Assembly (NCBI GenBank): GCA_947384055.1
Contig: CANDFO010000103.1
Span: 1-5,707 of the forward strand
Source: an uncultured Flavonifractor sp.
GTDB lineage: Bacteria; Bacillota; Clostridia; Oscillospirales; Oscillospiraceae
Reading direction: 5' to 3'
DNA length: 5,707 nucleotides
How positions within the stretch are numbered: the first letter of the stretch is position 1; every line of letters starts with the position of its first letter. Under the pieces are notes generated by a model. The model saw only the letters and a list, made by a program, of their open reading frames with translations, ran no database searches and was not told the origin of the DNA. Positions 4,386 through 5,707 of the stretch are shown one piece after another. The position numbers were made by a program, and so were the translations under genes.

Positions 4386-5645
4386 ATGGACCGGCCTTTA
4401 GCGGACCGCGTCCGCCCCGCGAGCCTGGAGGAGGTGGTGGGGCAGAAGCACTTGCTGGGGAAAAACGCCCTGCTCAGACGGTTTATTGAAAAGGGCACGG
4501 ACGCGAACATGGTTTTCTACGGACCTTCCGGCACCGGGAAGACCACCATTGCCAACATCATCGCCAAGCGGACACACCGGACGCTGTACCGTTTGAACGC
4601 CACCACCGCGTCCTTGCAGGACGTGCGGGATATTATAGGGGACGTGGGGACGCTGATGGCCCCGGGGGGCGTGCTGTTGTATCTGGATGAGATCCAATAT
4701 TTCAATAAGAAGCAGCAGCAGTCGCTGCTGGAGTTTATGGAAAACGGTTCGATTACATTGATCGCGTCCACTACGGAGAACCCCTATTTTTACGTCTATG
4801 CCGCTCTGCTGAGCCGGAGCACGGTGTTCGAATTCAAGCCGGTGACCGCGAGCGAGGTGCGCCCGGCGGTGGAGCGGGCGTTTGCGCTGGTGCAGGGGGA
4901 GAGCCAATTGCCGCTGGTTTTGGAGGAGGGCGTGATAGATCACATTGCCCATGCCTGCGGCGGGGACGTGCGGAAGGCGATGAACGCGGTGGAGCTGCTC
5001 TATGAGGCCGCGCCGGTAGAGGGCGGCAGACTGCGTCTGACCCTGGCGGACGCGGAGCAGGTGTCCCAACGCAGCGCCATGCGCTATGACCGCGGGGGCG
5101 ACGCCATGTACGACTTGGCGTCGGCGCTGATGAAGTCCCTGCGGGGCAGCGACCCGGACGCGGCGCTGCATTATCTGGCCCGTTTTTTGGAGGCGGGGGA
5201 TTTAATCACGCCCTGCCGGCGGCTGCTCTGCTCAGCCAGCGAGGATATTGGCATGGCCTATCCCCAGGCGGTTTCGATTGTAAAGGCATGTGTAGATACG
5301 GCGATGCAGCTTGGCCTGCCGGAGGCGCAGCTGCCGCTGGCCCAGGCGGCGGTCCTGCTGGCCACCGCGCCCAAGTCCAATTCCGTAGTCAACGCCATTG
5401 GAGCGGCGTGGAGCGACGTAAAGAGGGGGAAGACCGGCTCTGTTCCCAGGGAGCTGCAAAACGTCCATGCGGACACCACGGGCCAGGAGCGGGAGCAGGG
5501 GTATATGTATCCCCACGAGTTCCCGGGGCATTGGGTCAGGCAGCAGTATTTGCCTGACGAGCTGTCGGGGGTTGTCTATTATCAGTATGGCGACAACAAA
5601 AATGAACAGGCCGCCCGAGCCTATTGGGAAAAAATAAAAAACTAA
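4386..5645 (+). CDS. rarA: Replication-associated recombination protein A (AAA+ ATPase)
   Basis: This 419-residue protein belongs to the RarA/MgsA/WRNIP1 family of clamp-loader-like AAA+ ATPases that act at stalled or broken replication forks together with SSB. The N-terminus PLADRVRPASLEEVVGQKHLLG (4-25) is the family start. The AAA+ core shows Walker A GPSGTGKT (46-53), Walker B LLYLDEIQ (97-104), sensor 1 STTENP (128-133), an arginine-finger region LLSRS (141-145) and sensor 2 GGDVRKAMN (192-200). The C-terminal MgsA tetramerization region (about 228-415) contains RYDRGGDAMYDLASALMKSLRGSD (233-256 in part), ARFLEAGDL (265-273), ASEDIGMAYPQA (284-295) and YPHEFPGHWV (375-384). Length is typical. 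GAGGAG (4371-4376) lies 9 bases before the start. Walker B continues as DEIQYFNKKQQQ where better-studied members have DEIHRFNKxQQD. Confidence 0.96.
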   Translation: MDRPLADRVRPASLEEVVGQKHLLGKNALLRRFIEKGTDANMVFYGPSGTGKTTIANIIAKRTHRTLYRLNATTASLQDVRDIIGDVGTLMAPGGVLLYLDEIQYFNKKQQQSLLEFMENGSITLIASTTENPYFYVYAALLSRSTVFEFKPVTASEVRPAVERAFALVQGESQLPLVLEEGVIDHIAHACGGDVRKAMNAVELLYEAAPVEGGRLRLTLADAEQVSQRSAMRYDRGGDAMYDLASALMKSLRGSDPDAALHYLARFLEAGDLITPCRRLLCSASEDIGMAYPQAVSIVKACVDTAMQLGLPEAQLPLAQAAVLLATAPKSNSVVNAIGAAWSDVKRGKTGSVPRELQNVHADTTGQEREQGYMYPHEFPGHWVRQQYLPDELSGVVYYQYGDNKNEQAARAYWEKIKN

Positions 5646-5652
5646 AATTTTA

Positions 5653-5668
5653 TTCCCCCGCGGGGGGA
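5653..5668. repeat. GC palindrome just after rarA
   Basis: CCCCCGCGGGGG (5655-5666) is a perfect 12-bp palindrome, extended by T5653-A5668 and a T5654-G5667 wobble. It lies 7 bases after the rarA stop, following an AT-rich stretch. Neither strand carries a clean T-run right after it, so it is only a weak candidate terminator. It may mark the inner end of the palindromic repeat that follows. Confidence 0.4.
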
Positions 5669-5675
5669 CGGGGGC

Positions 5676-5707
5676 GTACTTTTTCCGCAAGGAAAAAGTA
5701 CCAAAAA
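5676..5707. repeat. Palindromic intergenic repeat, right copy
   Basis: GTACTTTTTCC (5676-5686) pairs perfectly with GGAAAAAGTAC (5691-5701) around GCAA, a GNRA tetraloop on the + strand, and is followed by CAAAAA at the window edge. Read on the minus strand it starts TTTTTGGTACTTTTTCC, nearly the same as the left window edge on the + strand. The two copies are thus in opposite orientation. The lack of a T-run on the + strand argues against a plain terminator for rarA. Confidence 0.65.

Noticed and set aside
4398..5171. A 257-codon minus-strand open frame opposite rarA
   Set aside because: It is antisense to a gene with intact Walker and sensor motifs, and its low-complexity His/Arg/Gln composition marks it as a shadow frame.
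1..5707. A composite transposon bounded by the inverted end repeats
   Set aside because: There is no transposase or integrase inside, the content is housekeeping genes, and the end motifs are short diverged hairpins rather than matched insertion-sequence ends.

Overview
This 5,707-bp window looks like ordinary chromosomal DNA from a GC-rich member of the Clostridia (Bacillota), most likely an Oscillospiraceae-type gut anaerobe. The basis is the Clostridia-like form of several proteins, strong AGGAGG-type ribosome binding sites, GC-rich codon use and GC-rich hairpin repeats in the spacers. The placement is inference; no rRNA or other marker gene is present. All eight genes lie on the + strand.

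Layout. Bases 1-197 hold a perfect 30-bp palindrome, further GC-rich hairpins with a T-run, and a good sigma-A-type promoter (TTGCAA, 17 bp, TATACT). This promoter drives dcd (dCTP deaminase, probably of the dUMP-forming bifunctional type), followed 9 bp later by hflX (ribosome-associated GTPase). Next is a lower-GC insert-like region. It has a 156-bp spacer rich in GCATA/TATGC and CGATT repeats, then two small tandem XRE-family regulators that are paralogs of each other. A RimJ/RimL-type GNAT acetyltransferase and a YigZ/IMPACT-family protein overlap by 8 bp and are probably translationally coupled. A LURP-one/YxjI-like protein and rarA (AAA+ replication-recombination ATPase) follow. The window ends in a GC palindrome and a hairpin with a GCAA tetraloop.

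Function. dcd supplies dUMP for dTTP synthesis, HflX acts on stalled or stressed ribosomes, and RarA acts at stalled replication forks. The GNAT, YigZ and LURP-one-like proteins have no certain substrates. They share strand and close spacing, which fits one or two co-transcribed units, but I see no single pathway joining them. The XRE pair is the only part with an accessory character. Repeated sites just upstream suggest that it regulates itself.

Most notable structure. The two ends carry diverged copies, in opposite orientation, of the same palindromic motif (outer edge TTTTTGG, then TACTTTT). This looks like a dispersed intergenic repeat family and may explain why the sequence stops at both ends. 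I found no CRISPR array, transposase, RNA gene, defence system or clearly new multi-gene system.
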